Source: Ensifer sp. LCM 4579 (GTDB lineage Bacteria; Pseudomonadota; Alphaproteobacteria; Rhizobiales; Rhizobiaceae). From it: a stretch of DNA of 64,000 nucleotides. Location of the stretch: NCBI RefSeq assembly GCF_001854885.1, contig NZ_MDDV01000035.1, positions 1-64,000 of the forward strand, in the 5' to 3' direction. Position numbers and translations under genes: made by a program. Position 1 is the stretch's first letter. Each line of letters starts with the position of its first letter. Below are positions 26,891-37,100 of the stretch, in pieces. Below the pieces are notes generated by a model. The model was not told where the DNA came from and did no database searches. It saw only the letters and a program-made list of their open reading frames with translations.

Positions 26891-27162
26891 TGCCGGACGA
26901 ACAGAAGATCGTCTATGATCTGAGGGGGCTGAAATGCCCCCTTCCCGTTTTGAAGGCGCGCAAACGCATGGAATCGCTCGCACCGGGCGCGCTGATCGAG
27001 ATCGAGACGACCGATCCTCTGGCCGTCATCGATATCCCCCATTTCTGCAACGAAGACGGACACCGGCTCGAAGAGGCGACCCCTGTTGCGGGCGGCCATC
27101 GCTTTCTCATTCGGAAGAAGGGCTACTCTAGGGCATCGCCCGAGGATGCGGAACCCGCTTAA
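26890..27162 (+). CDS. TusA/SirA-like sulfur-carrier protein
   Basis: A 90-residue protein with the CPxP motif (RGLKCPLPVLK, Cys16), which defines the sulfurtransferase TusA family. Its second half carries the IEIETTDPLAVIDIPHFC and GHRLEE segments. It may pass sulfur for tRNA thiolation or molybdenum enzymes, but no partner is nearby. The ATG shares its A with the preceding stop codon. Its 3' end overlaps the convergent CobW-type gene by 4 bp. Confidence 0.87.
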   Translation: MPDEQKIVYDLRGLKCPLPVLKARKRMESLAPGALIEIETTDPLAVIDIPHFCNEDGHRLEEATPVAGGHRFLIRKKGYSRASPEDAEPA

Positions 27163-28310
27163 AACCGCATTCCGGGCACAGCAAGCGGATTGTCGGCGAG
27201 CGCCTGGGCATCTGCCTGGTCGATACGCGGCTTGCCGGTGAAGGCGTCGAAAAGGTCGCGGACGAAAGCCTCCTCCAGCCCCTTGGTGATCAGCACCATG
27301 CGCGTGCGACGGTCGGCGGGATCGGGCCAGGCCGGCAAGCGTTCCGGTGTGTGGAACACCGTCTGGACGCCGTGCAGCACCACCGGCCGCTCCGGATTGT
27401 CCGCGACCGCGACGATCGCCTTCATCCGCAAGAGCTTTTCGCCATGCACCGAGCGCAGGAGATCGATGAACATCTCCAGCGCCATCGGCTCGATCGGCCG
27501 GTCGTGAATGATGCTGAAGGAACGGATGTCGGAGCCATGGCGGTTGACGTCATGGTCATGATGGTCGTGCCCATGCCCGTCGTGGTGGTGGCGATGGTCA
27601 TCATGATGCTTGTGCACGTGTCCGCAACTTGCCTCGGCTTCGTCCTGCAGCCAGCGGCCGACATCGGCGGCCTTGGTCGAGGGGTCATAGAGGCCGCAGG
27701 CGAACAAATCTGCCCGGCCGGCCGCCTCCGTATCGCCGTCGATGATGGGCGCGCGCGGGTTGAGTTCTCTCAGTATGACCGCCAGTGCGCTGACCTGCTC
27801 GCCTTTCGCAAGCCCCGTCTTGGCCACGACGAGGCGATCGGCGACGGCAACCTGCTTCATGGCTTCCACATGGCCGGCAATCGTCGGCTCGCCATTGACC
27901 GCATCGATCACGGTCACCACGCCGTCGAGACGGTAATTTTGCGCGAGCACCGGATTGCCGAGAATGGACTGCAGCACGGGTGCCGGGTCGGCGAGCCCCG
28001 TGGTTTCGATGACGACGCGCCTCAGCTGCGTGATGCGGCCCGTCTGCATCCGGTCCATGAGGTCGGCGAGCGTATCGACGAGTTCGCCGCGCACCGTGCA
28101 GCAGAGGCAGCCATCGGAAAGCTCGATCACGCCGTCGCTTGACGCTTCGACCAGAAGATGGTCGATCGCCACATCCCCGAACTCGTTGATGATCACCGCC
28201 GTGTCGGTGAGTTCCGGATCCTTCAGCAACCGATTGAGAAGGGTCGTCTTGCCGGCACCAAGGAAGCCGGTCAGGATCGAGACCGGAACAACCGGCAATG
28301 GACCGTTCAT
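27159..28310 (-). CDS. CobW/COG0523 metal-chaperone GTPase
   Basis: A 383-residue G3E GTPase. Walker A GFLGAGKT is at residues 15-22, the metal-binding CxCC motif GCLCC at 67-71, and the C-terminal CobW_C domain after about 265. A His-rich stretch of some 28 residues (about 231-258) separates the halves. Although cobS/cobT are 9 kb away, this is a zinc-type COG0523 protein by its CxCC motif and His run rather than certainly the cobalamin CobW. GGAG eight bases before the ATG at 28310 sets the start. It lies 23 bp behind the carboxypeptidase gene. Confidence 0.88.
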   Translation of the reverse strand: MNGPLPVVPVSILTGFLGAGKTTLLNRLLKDPELTDTAVIINEFGDVAIDHLLVEASSDGVIELSDGCLCCTVRGELVDTLADLMDRMQTGRITQLRRVVIETTGLADPAPVLQSILGNPVLAQNYRLDGVVTVIDAVNGEPTIAGHVEAMKQVAVADRLVVAKTGLAKGEQVSALAVILRELNPRAPIIDGDTEAAGRADLFACGLYDPSTKAADVGRWLQDEAEASCGHVHKHHDDHRHHHDGHGHDHHDHDVNRHGSDIRSFSIIHDRPIEPMALEMFIDLLRSVHGEKLLRMKAIVAVADNPERPVVLHGVQTVFHTPERLPAWPDPADRRTRMVLITKGLEEAFVRDLFDAFTGKPRIDQADAQALADNPLAVPGMRF

Positions 28311-28333
28311 GGCGGAGCTCCTTCGGACACTCG

Positions 28334-29446
28334 TCACAGGTTCGGGCGCGGCACGGGAATCGGCACATTGGCGATTTCGGCGGTGTCGCCCTGCCCTGCG
28401 ATGTCGCTGCCGGCCTTTGCAGTCTTTTCGCCGCTGCCCGGAATAAGCCCGGCGAAGACCAGTTTCAGCGGCCGGTTGATCTCATGGATATAGGGTGAGA
28501 GCAGTTTCTGCCGCCCGGCCTCGTCACGCCCTTCGCTGCGGATCTTCGCCGCCTCCTTCGAGCAGATCTCCTTGCTGACATCGGCAGTCACATCGCGGCT
28601 TTCGCCATAGGGCGCGATTTGCGTGAGCGATGGTTTTCCCGCACTCCCGGTCGTCAACGCCATCTGCAGCAGGCGAGCCGACTCGTCGGCGCGGGCGCCG
28701 AGGCTATCTTCGCCCAGCACGACCGAAACGATGCTGCGGCCGCCCCTGGTCGCCGACGATACCTGGTTGAAGCCCGACGCGCAGATGAAGCCGGTCTTCA
28801 TGCCGTCCGCACCGTCGAAGCGCCCGATCAGCATGTTGTAATTCGCATAGTCCTTCTTGCCCGTGGTGATGCCTTCCAGGGCGAAATAGGAAGCGTATTC
28901 GGGGAATTCACGCTTCAGCGTGATCGCCAGTACCGCAAGGTCGCGGGCGGTCGTGTACTGACCCTGTCCGGGCAGGCCGTTGGGGTTGATGAAATGCGAC
29001 GATGTCATGCCGATTCGGCGCGCCTCGGCATTCATGCGATCGATGAAGGCCTGTTCCGATCCGCCGACCGTCTCGGCGATCGCCACGGCAACATCGTTCG
29101 CCGATTTCACGAGCATCATCTTCAACGCGCTGTCGAGCGTCATCGTCTGGCCGGGCTTGTAGAACATCTTGCTCGGCGGTTCGGACGCTGCGTTCTTCGA
29201 CATGACCACCGTGCTTTCCAGCGTCAGTTGCCCCGCCTTGATCGCACGAAAGGTCGTATAGGTCGTCATCAGCTTGGTGAGCGACGCCGGGTACCATCTC
29301 TGGAAGATGTCCTCGTGCTCGTAGACCTTCAGTGTGTTGACGTCGACGACGAGTCGCGGATTGGCATGGGACGGCAGGGCCGCTGCCGTGAGGGCCGCAA
29401 AGGTGACCGCAAGAGCGGCCAGAGCCCTAATGCTGTTGCACATCAT
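28334..29446 (-). CDS. dac: D-alanyl-D-alanine carboxypeptidase (PBP5-type)
   Basis: A 370-residue peptidase S11 protein with a signal peptide (hydrophobic core residues 7-24, cleavage near SHA-NPR). The catalytic triad motifs are complete: SLTK at 55-58, SAN at 115-117 and KTG at 217-219. It trims the terminal D-Ala of peptidoglycan stems in the periplasm. The start MMCNSIRALA (29446) gives a proper signal peptide; the 41 upstream residues of the longer frame do not. The CobW-type gene follows in the same operon. Confidence 0.92.
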   Translation of the reverse strand: MMCNSIRALAALAVTFAALTAAALPSHANPRLVVDVNTLKVYEHEDIFQRWYPASLTKLMTTYTTFRAIKAGQLTLESTVVMSKNAASEPPSKMFYKPGQTMTLDSALKMMLVKSANDVAVAIAETVGGSEQAFIDRMNAEARRIGMTSSHFINPNGLPGQGQYTTARDLAVLAITLKREFPEYASYFALEGITTGKKDYANYNMLIGRFDGADGMKTGFICASGFNQVSSATRGGRSIVSVVLGEDSLGARADESARLLQMALTTGSAGKPSLTQIAPYGESRDVTADVSKEICSKEAAKIRSEGRDEAGRQKLLSPYIHEINRPLKLVFAGLIPGSGEKTAKAGSDIAGQGDTAEIANVPIPVPRPNL

Positions 29447-29595
29447 GAATCGAGCAGTCGTCCTCACGATCTCAAACCTCGAAATTCCGCAGTTGCCTCG
29501 TATTGTCCCGCTATTTAGCCTATATGGCCAGGACATGGCAAAGGCCAGTGATTTGGCTGGCGCGTCCATCCACCGAAGACCGACAGGAATACATC

Positions 29596-30759
29596 ATGCC
29601 GATTTTGAACCGCGCCGCCGAACTCCAGAGCGAAGTGACCGAATGGCGGCGCCACCTGCACATGAACCCGGAGCTTCTGTTCGCGGTGGAAAATACGGCA
29701 GCCTTCGTCGAAAGGAAACTCAAGGAGTTCGGTGTTGACGAGATCGTGACCGGACTCGGCCGCACCGGAGTCGTCGGCCTCATTCGCGGCAATCTCGGCA
29801 CCGGCCGCACCATTGGCCTGAGGGCCGACATGGATGCCCTGCCGATCACCGAGACGACCGGCAAGCCCTGGGCCTCGACGACGCCCGGCAAGATGCATGC
29901 CTGCGGTCATGACGGTCACACGGCCATGCTGCTCGGTGCGGCGAAATACCTCGCCGAGACGCGGAATTTCGCTGGCAATGTCGCCGTCATCTTCCAGCCG
30001 GCGGAGGAAGGCGGCGGCGGCGGCAACGAGATGGTGAAGGATGGCCTCATGGAACGCTTCGGCATCGAGGAGGTCTACGGCATGCACAACATGCCTGGCA
30101 TGCCGGTCGGCCAGTTCGGCAGCCGCGTCGGTCCGATCATGGCCTCCACCGACGAGTTCTCCATCACCATCAAGGGCCGCGGCGGCCATGCGGCTCAGCC
30201 GCACAAGACGGTCGACCCGATCGCGGTCGGCGCGCAGATCGTCAACGCGTTGCAGACGATCGCCTCGCGAACGGTCGATCCGCTCGCCTCGATCGTCGTG
30301 TCCGTCACCAAGTTCAATGCCGGCTTCGCTCACAATGTCATTCCCGAACAGGCCGTGCTTGCCGGCACAGTCCGGGCGCTGACGCCGGAGGTGCGCGACA
30401 CGGGCGAGGCGCGAATTCGCCAGATCGCCGAAAGCTTCGCCGGCGCCTATGGGGCGACCGCCGAGGTGTGGTACGGTCGCAACTATCCGGTCACGGTCAA
30501 TCATGCGGACGAGACCGCCCATGCACTTGCAGTCGCAGCGACGATCGCCGGCGACGGCAAGGTCAATGCCGCACTCGACCCGATGATGGGCGGCGAGGAC
30601 TTCTCCTACATGCTGCTTGCCCGTCCGGGCGCCTTCATCTTCATCGGCAACGGCGATACGGCCGGCCTCCATCATCCCGCCTATGATTTCAACGACGAGG
30701 TTATTCCGCACGGTATCTCCTACTGGGTGAAGCTCGCCGAAGCGCGACTTGCCGCCTGA
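29596..30759 (+). CDS. M20 family amidohydrolase (hippurate hydrolase-like)
   Basis: A 387-residue dinuclear-metal hydrolase of the M20D/amidohydrolase group. The metal-binding HACGHDGHTAM is at residues 101-111, the FQPAEEGGGGG catalytic Glu near 148, and GRGGHAAQPH opens the dimerisation lid. It probably cleaves N-acyl amino acids (hippurate-, IAA- or acetyl-conjugates), but the substrate cannot be read from sequence. AGGAA upstream supports the ATG at 29596. A Lrp-type regulator follows 21 bp downstream. Confidence 0.9.
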   Translation: MPILNRAAELQSEVTEWRRHLHMNPELLFAVENTAAFVERKLKEFGVDEIVTGLGRTGVVGLIRGNLGTGRTIGLRADMDALPITETTGKPWASTTPGKMHACGHDGHTAMLLGAAKYLAETRNFAGNVAVIFQPAEEGGGGGNEMVKDGLMERFGIEEVYGMHNMPGMPVGQFGSRVGPIMASTDEFSITIKGRGGHAAQPHKTVDPIAVGAQIVNALQTIASRTVDPLASIVVSVTKFNAGFAHNVIPEQAVLAGTVRALTPEVRDTGEARIRQIAESFAGAYGATAEVWYGRNYPVTVNHADETAHALAVAATIAGDGKVNAALDPMMGGEDFSYMLLARPGAFIFIGNGDTAGLHHPAYDFNDEVIPHGISYWVKLAEARLAA

Positions 30760-30780
30760 CGAACGCGGGGAGGCGGCAAC

Positions 30781-31245
30781 ATGCATCAGATCGACAAGAC
30801 CGACCGCAGAATTCTGCAGATCCTGCAGGCGGACGGCCGCATCACCAATCTCGAGCTGGCCGACCGCATCGGCCTGTCTCCGACCGCCACCAGTGAGCGC
30901 CTGCGGCGGCTCCTGAAGGAAGGCTATGTCTGTGGCTTTGGGGCGCGCCTCGATCCGCACAAGCTCGGCTTCGGGCTTCTGGTCTTCATCGAGGTCATGC
31001 TCGACAAGACGACTCCGGAGGTCTTCGACCAGTTCACCGCCGCCATCAAGCAGGCGCCCGCAGTGCTTGAGTGCCACATGGTGGCCGGAGGTTTCGACTA
31101 TCTCGTCAAGACCCGTTTCGAGGACATGGCCGCCTACCGCAACTTCCTCGGCCAGGTGCTGTGGACGCTGCCGGGCGTCAAGGAGACCCGCACCTATGCG
31201 GTAATGGAAGAAATCAAGAATGACGGTCCGCTGCCGCTGATCTGA
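30781..31245 (+). CDS. Lrp/AsnC family transcriptional regulator
   Basis: A 154-residue regulator with an AsnC-type HTH (DRRILQILQADGRITN...LADRIGLSPTATSERLRRLL, residues 8-52) and a C-terminal RAM ligand-binding domain with GGFDYLVKTRF. Being cotranscribed with the M20 hydrolase, it probably senses the amino acid that the hydrolase releases. The family's self-regulation is likely but not visible here. Confidence 0.9.
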   Translation: MHQIDKTDRRILQILQADGRITNLELADRIGLSPTATSERLRRLLKEGYVCGFGARLDPHKLGFGLLVFIEVMLDKTTPEVFDQFTAAIKQAPAVLECHMVAGGFDYLVKTRFEDMAAYRNFLGQVLWTLPGVKETRTYAVMEEIKNDGPLPLI

Positions 31246-31257
31246 GGAGCGGACCGT
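31223..31257. terminator. Hairpin between convergent lrp and adh genes
   Basis: ACGGTCCGC (31223-31231) and GCGGACCGT (31249-31257) form a 9-bp perfect stem that encloses the lrp stop codon. There is no T-tract. It could serve as a bidirectional weak terminator. Confidence 0.4.
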
Positions 31258-31270
31258 TTCGCGTCGTCGA

Positions 31271-32314
31271 TTATGCCTTAAGTGAGGCCATGTCGATGAC
31301 GAAGCGATATCGCACGTCGCTCCTGATCACCCGCTCATAGGCCGCGTTGATTTCATCGATCTTGATCGTCTCGATCTCCGAGACGATGCCGTGCTCGCCG
31401 CAGAAGTCGAGCATCTCCTGCGTTTCCTTGATCGAGCCGATCATCGAGCCGGAAATGCTGCGCCGGCCCGGCACCAGCGAGAAGGCATGGACCGGCACCG
31501 GGTTTTCCGGAATGCCGACCAGCACGAAATCACCGTCGACCTTCAGGAGATTGAGATAGGCGTTCCAGTCGATCTCGGCCGCGACGGTGCATATGATCAG
31601 ATCGAAGCTGCCGGCAAGCGCCTGGAACGTCTGCAGATCGTTGGTCGCGTAATAGTGGTCGGCGCCGAGTTTCAGCCCGTCCTCCTTCTTCGAGAGAGTC
31701 TGGCTGAGGACCGTCACTTCCGCGCCCATCGCATGGGCGAGCTTTACGCCCATGTGGCCGAGACCGCCCATGCCGACGATCGCCACCTTCTTGCCTGGCC
31801 CCGCCTTCCAGTGGCGCAGCGGCGAATAGAGCGTGATGCCGGCGCAGAGCAGCGGCGCGGCCGCATCGAGCGGCAGGTTCTCCGGGATGGAGAGCACGTA
31901 GCCTTCCTTGACGACGATATGATCGGAATAGCCGCCTTGGGTTGGCGTGCCGTCCGCTTCGACACCGTTATAGGTCGGCACGAGGCCGGGCAGATACTGT
32001 TCGCGGTCGAGGTCGCGGGCCGCACAGGTGGTGCAGGAATCGACGAAGCAACCGACGCCGACGCGGTCGCCGATCCCGAATCTGGTCACCTTGGGACCGA
32101 CCGCCCGCACGATGCCGACGATTTCGTGGCCGGGCACCATGGGGAAGATCGAATTGCCCCATTCGTTGCGGGCCTGGTGGATGTCGGAATGGCAGACGCC
32201 GCAATATTTGATATCGATAACCACGTCGTCGTCGCGCGGCTCGCGGCGCTCGAAGGTGAAAGGCGCGAGCGGCTTCGACGCATCGGTCGCCGCATATCCT
32301 CTAGCAATGGCCAT
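31271..32314 (-). CDS. Zinc-dependent NAD(P) alcohol dehydrogenase
   Basis: A 347-residue medium-chain dehydrogenase of the YahK/CAD (cinnamyl-alcohol dehydrogenase-like) group. The catalytic zinc site is in [17 protein letters not shown] and GHEIVG. The structural-zinc segment is [20 protein letters not shown] with fewer Cys than usual but family-typical spacing, and the Rossmann GMGGLGHMG is present. AGGAT six bases before the ATG at 32314 supports the start. It is divergent from the AraC regulator, which likely controls it. Confidence 0.9.
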   Translation of the reverse strand: MAIARGYAATDASKPLAPFTFERREPRDDDVVIDIKYCGVCHSDIHQARNEWGNSIFPMVPGHEIVGIVRAVGPKVTRFGIGDRVGVGCFVDSCTTCAARDLDREQYLPGLVPTYNGVEADGTPTQGGYSDHIVVKEGYVLSIPENLPLDAAAPLLCAGITLYSPLRHWKAGPGKKVAIVGMGGLGHMGVKLAHAMGAEVTVLSQTLSKKEDGLKLGADHYYATNDLQTFQALAGSFDLIICTVAAEIDWNAYLNLLKVDGDFVLVGIPENPVPVHAFSLVPGRRSISGSMIGSIKETQEMLDFCGEHGIVSEIETIKIDEINAAYERVIRSDVRYRFVIDMASLKA

Positions 32315-32452
32315 GGGTCTATCCTTGATGTCTTTTCGGAATGGGCGCCGGCTCGGGAGCGCGCGGCGCCTGTTGGGGGGGCCGCCCGTGGCGACCATGG
32401 ACGCGGGCGGCAGGTCGCACTATGCTGTCTCTGCCGTGGATTGCGGTAGCTT

Positions 32453-32485
32453 GATCCTGCAAGATTCTTGCACGATCCTGCAAGA
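32453..32485. promoter_or_regulatory. Candidate AraC-type operator
   Basis: The direct repeat GATCCTGCAAGA (32453-32464 and 32474-32485) is spaced 21 bp start-to-start, two helical turns. It is interleaved with the perfect palindrome TGCAAGATTCTTGCA (32458-32472). It sits between the divergent adh and araC-type genes, where an AraC dimer would act. Confidence 0.6.
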
Positions 32486-32573
32486 ACAGTCGTGGAGCGC
32501 TGACGGAATTGGCTCAAGCGGCTATCTGTTCTCCAGCCCACCACCACCCAAGCCACTGGAAAGACCGCAGAAC

Positions 32574-33512
32574 ATGTCAGTCACGCATAGATCGCCACGC
32601 CAGGAGATGATCGACATCATTGCCCGAACGGCCGTGACGGATGGCCATTTTTCGACATTCGTTCCGGGTCTCGCCGTGCATCGGTCGTCCAATGTCGCCG
32701 AGGTCAGTTGCGGTTCCTACGGGCCGGGGCTCGCCATCATCGTACAGGGCGCCAAGCGCCTGATGCTCGGCGAGGAAACGCTGACCTACGGGGCGTCCGA
32801 CTATCTCGTGACCTCGATCGATCTGCCCGTGTCCTGGCAGATCGTCGCGACGCCGGACGAACCCTATCTCAGCATGAGTTTTCAAATCGACGTGCGCAAG
32901 ATCGCGGAGATCGTCGACAGGATAGGTGATGCACCGGCACCGTTGCGAGCCTCGCCGCGCGGGATGACCGTCAACAAGCTGACAAGCGAGCTGGAGGACG
33001 CGGCACTGCGCCTGCTGCGCCTGCTCGATCGCCCCGCGGACTCGGCTGTCCTGCGGCCCCTCCTCGAACAGGAAGTCCTGTACCGGCTGCTGATCGGACC
33101 ACATGGTGCCAAGCTGCGGCAGATGGCGACGGCGGAGAGCTATCCGCACCAGGTCGGCCGCGCCGTCGCCTGGTTGACGGAAAATTATGCCAGCCCCTTG
33201 CGCATCGAGGAACTCGCAGGCCGCGTGAACATGAGCGTTTCCTCGCTGCATCATCATTTCAAGGCGATCACGGCCATGAGCCCGCTGCAATATCAAAAGC
33301 AGCTTCGCCTGCAGGAGGCGCGGCGGCTGATGCTGCAGGAACGCCTCGATGCCGGCGCCGCCGGCCATCGGGTCGGCTACGAGAGCCCCTCGCAATTCAG
33401 CCGCGAATATGCGCGCCACTTCGGCGACCCGCCGGCCCGCGACATCGGCCGCGTCCGCCGCAATCTGGTCGGTCGCTCGAGCGGCGCGCCGGAGATGCTG
33501 AGCGAAGGATAG
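32574..33512 (+). CDS. AraC family transcriptional regulator
   Basis: A 312-residue regulator with an AraC_N (cupin-like) effector domain (about residues 25-180, with YGPGLAIIVQGAKRLMLGEE). The C-terminal double-HTH (about 205-300) includes RIEELAGRVNMSVSSLHHHFKA and VGYESPSQFSREYARHFG. The ATG at 32574 (MSVTHRSP) was chosen because the much longer frame overlaps adh. It likely controls the divergent alcohol dehydrogenase in response to an aldehyde or alcohol. Confidence 0.9.
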   Translation: MSVTHRSPRQEMIDIIARTAVTDGHFSTFVPGLAVHRSSNVAEVSCGSYGPGLAIIVQGAKRLMLGEETLTYGASDYLVTSIDLPVSWQIVATPDEPYLSMSFQIDVRKIAEIVDRIGDAPAPLRASPRGMTVNKLTSELEDAALRLLRLLDRPADSAVLRPLLEQEVLYRLLIGPHGAKLRQMATAESYPHQVGRAVAWLTENYASPLRIEELAGRVNMSVSSLHHHFKAITAMSPLQYQKQLRLQEARRLMLQERLDAGAAGHRVGYESPSQFSREYARHFGDPPARDIGRVRRNLVGRSSGAPEMLSEG

Positions 33513-33522
33513 AGCATGCCGG

Positions 33523-33960
33523 TCATCCGCTGCGCTCGATCTCGCGCCGCAGGACGATCGATGTCGTCAGATCCTCGACCTCGTCGAGCCCCGCCACCTC
33601 ATTGCGCAACTCGTTCAAGGCATTGATCGACGCCACCTTGACCTCGACCACCAGATCGAGCTGACCGCTGACGGAGGACACGCGGCGGACCGGGGGAAAG
33701 CCGGCAAGCCTGTCGAGCACGGCGAGAGAGGGCGTGCGCTTGAGCGCCACCAGCAGGAAGGCCTCAATCTGGCCCTCCTCCAATTGCCCGATATCGGCGC
33801 GATAGCCCCGAATGACGCCGGCTCTTTCCAGCCGTACGACGCGCTCTGCCGTGGCGCTGCGCGACAGCCCGATTCGGCCGGCAAGCGATTTCATCGGGAT
33901 GCGCGCCTCACGGCTGAGAATGCTGAGGATCGACCGATCGGTCGCATCGATATCCTGCAA
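33523..33960 (-). CDS. Lrp/AsnC family transcriptional regulator
   Basis: A 145-residue protein with an AsnC HTH (residues 4-50, with DATDRSILSILS and GLSRSATAERVVRLE) and a RAM domain (about 65-140, SGQLDLVVEV). It begins with a TTG at 33960, supported by GGGAGG five bases upstream; no better ATG exists. It is divergent from the kinase-lyase fusion gene at 34118 with 157 bp between, so it is the likely regulator of that gene. Confidence 0.88.
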   Translation of the reverse strand: MQDIDATDRSILSILSREARIPMKSLAGRIGLSRSATAERVVRLERAGVIRGYRADIGQLEEGQIEAFLLVALKRTPSLAVLDRLAGFPPVRRVSSVSGQLDLVVEVKVASINALNELRNEVAGLDEVEDLTTSIVLRREIERSG

Positions 33961-34117
33961 TGGTGCCTCCCACCCTCCGTGCTCCGCCCCTGCTCATCAG
34001 AGCGCCGACAAAAGGACGGTTAGAATAAACAGAGTGCCGGCACAACCGGCGAAATGCCGGATGCGGTGCATCGTTGGGCATGTCACTCTCGCCGCAAAAC
34101 GAGGGCTTTTGGACGAG

Positions 34118-37100
34118 ATGCTGAATACCACGCCGAATTTTTCCACTGCCGAAGCGACAGCGCTCCTTACACAACATTTCGGCCTCGAGGGAACGCTCGC
34201 GCCGCTCGACAGCGAACGGGACCAGAACTTCAAGGTCACCGCCGATAGCGGGACCTACGTTCTGAAGATCATCAATGCGGCCGAGCCGGAGATCGAAAGC
34301 GATTTTCAGTCAGCATTGCTGAAACACCTCGGCGGAATTGCCGGCGACCTTCCGGTGCCGCACCCGCATCCGACGCTGTTCGGGCAAAGCTTTGCCGAGG
34401 CCAAAGGCGCGTCTGGCCTCACCCACAGGCTGCGGGTTGTCAGCTGGCTTCCGGGCGCGCCGCTTGCCCGGTCCCGACGAAGCGACGCGGCACTTCAGTC
34501 CCTCGGCCGCATGCTCGGCCGCTTCGACGCCGCCCTGAAGGGCTTCATGCATCCGGGTGCGCTGCGCGACATCGACTGGGACATTCGCCATGCCGAACGC
34601 TCCGCCGACCGGCTGCAACATGTGGCCGATGAGGGCGACCGCGCGCTTCTTCAACGCTTCCTCGCACGCTTCGAAGTCCGGGTCGCGCCGCGGCTTTCGA
34701 TGCTGCGCGCGGGGATCATCCATAACGACGCCAATGATTGGAACGTGCTGGTCGAAGAGCAGGATCACGATCGCATCGCCGGCATCATCGACTTCGGTGA
34801 CGCCCTCTACGCGCCTCTCATCGCCGAAGTGGCAATCGCCGCCGCCTATGCCGGGCTCGACCATGCCGACCCGATCGGTGCCGCTGCAGCGATCGCCCGC
34901 GGTTTTCACGCCGAGTACCCGCTTCTTGAAGAGGAAATCGATCTCCTCTTCGACCTGATTGCCATGCGACTGGTGACGTCGGTCACTATGTCCGCCTCGC
35001 GCCGGGCCGAGACCGAGGGAAACCCCTATCTCGGCGTCAGCGAAAAACCGGCCTGGGCGCTCTTGCGCAAGCTCGACGCCATGAACCCGCGTTTCGCCAC
35101 CGCAATTTTGCGCAGCGCCTGCGGTTTCGAGGCAGTTGCCGGGGCACGGGCTGTTGCCGTGTGGATCGAGCGGAACCGCAAAAGCCTGTCACCGATTTTC
35201 GAGCGCCCGGCAGCAACCCACCCCGCCGACATCGTGCCCTATGGCGATGCCGCGCATCCGATGACCATCGCTTCGGCAAGCGAGCGGCCGCATGAGGCGC
35301 AGTCGATTTGGGAGGGGCATTGCCGGAGGGCAGGCGTTGAACTCGGCATCGGCCCCTGGGGCGAAGCACGCACCGTCTATTCGGGCGAGATGTTCGTTTC
35401 CCATCTCATCGAAGCCACACGCCGCACCCGTCATCTCGGCCTCGACCTCTTCATGGCCGCCGGTACCAGGCTCTACACGCCGCTCGCCGCCACCGTCGTC
35501 AGCGTTGAGATCGAAAAGGATCCGCTCGGCTATGGCTGCCTCGTCGCGCTCCGCCACGAGCCGCAGCACTGCCCGCCCTTCGTGACGCTCTGGGGGCATC
35601 TTGCCCACGAAGCGCTCGGTCGCCTAAAGCCGGGCGACCGGCTCGAAGCCGGCGCGGTCGTCGGCGAAATGGGTACGCCAGAGGAAAACGGCGGCTGGGT
35701 GCCGCATCTGCATCTGCAGATCTCGACCGACACGAACTTGGCGGCGACGGAGATCCTCGGCGTGGGCGAGGAGCGCTACCTGGACGTCTGGGCGGAATTG
35801 TTCCCCGATGCCGCCACTCTCGCCGGCATTGCACCGGAATTCTATGCTCGGACCGGCCGCTCGCATGAGGAAATCGTCCGGCTTCGCAGGGAGTTGCTGC
35901 TACCGAACCTGACGATCTCCTATGACAAGCCGATCAAGTTCGTGCGCGGCGAAGGCGTCTGGCTGATCGACGACCGCGGCCGTGCCTATCTCGACTGCTT
36001 CAACAATGTCTGCCACATCGGCCACGCCCATCCGGCGGTCGTCGAGGCGATGACGCGGCAGGCGGCGATGCTCAATACCAACACGCGCTACCTGCACGAC
36101 AACATCGTCGCCTATGCGGAGCGGCTGACCGCGACCATGCCGAAGGAACTGACCGTCGCCGGTTTCGTCAACAGCGGCTCCGAAGCCAACAGCCTCGCGC
36201 TCCGCCTTGCGCGCACCCATACAGGCCGCGAAAACGCCATCGTGCTCGACTGGGCCTATCACGGCACGACGCAGGAACTGATCGATCTCAGCGCCTACAA
36301 GTTCCGCCGCAGGGGCGGCCAAGGACAGAAGCCGCATGTGCATGTCGCAAGAATACCGGATGGCTATCACGCGCCGCCGGACTGGCCGGCCGAAGAGCAT
36401 GGCAAGCATTTCGCCGAAAACGTTGCCGAATTGATCGACGCGATGAAGGCCCGAGGCGATGGGCCCGGGTTCTTCATGGCCGAGTCCATCCCGAGCGTCG
36501 CCGGCCAGGTCTTCCTGCCGAAGGGCTATCTGAAGGAAGTCTACCGGATCGTGCGCGAGGCCGGCGGCGTTTCGATCGCCGACGAGGTGCAGGTTGGCTT
36601 CGGCCGGGTCGGCAGCCACTGGTGGGCCTTCGAGACGCAAGACGTGGTTCCGGAGATCGCCACCATGGGCAAACCAATCGGCGACGGGCATCCGCTGGCG
36701 GCGGTCGTCACGACCCGCGAGATCGCCCAATCCTTCAACAACGGCATGGAGTATTTCAACACTTTCGGAGGCAACCCGGTCTCCTGCGCGGTCGGCCTCG
36801 CCGTCCTCGACGTTATCGAGACCGAGGACCTGCGCCGTAACGCACTCACGATCGGCAACCATCTTCTCGCTGCCTTCCGGGCAATGCAGGAGCGCTACGA
36901 GGTGATCGGCGACGTCCGCGGCCTGGGGCTGTTCCTTGGCATCGAATTGGTTGCGGATCGGAACACGAAGGCGCCCGCGACCGAGGTCGCCCGGGCTGTT
37001 TCGAACGGAGCGCGACGACGCGGCGTGCTGCTAGGCACCGAGGGGCCGCATGACAACGTTCTGAAGATGCGGCCGCCGATGATTTTCTCAAGACGCGACG

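Noticed and set aside
27538-27625. Short-period repeats around the His-rich CobW linker (possible microsatellite)
   Set aside because: The pattern is explained by His/Asp codons in a functional metal-binding linker. The units are imperfect and in frame.
29515-31077. A 520-codon minus-strand frame opposite the M20 amidohydrolase
   Set aside because: Antisense to a protein with intact catalytic motifs and a good ribosome site.
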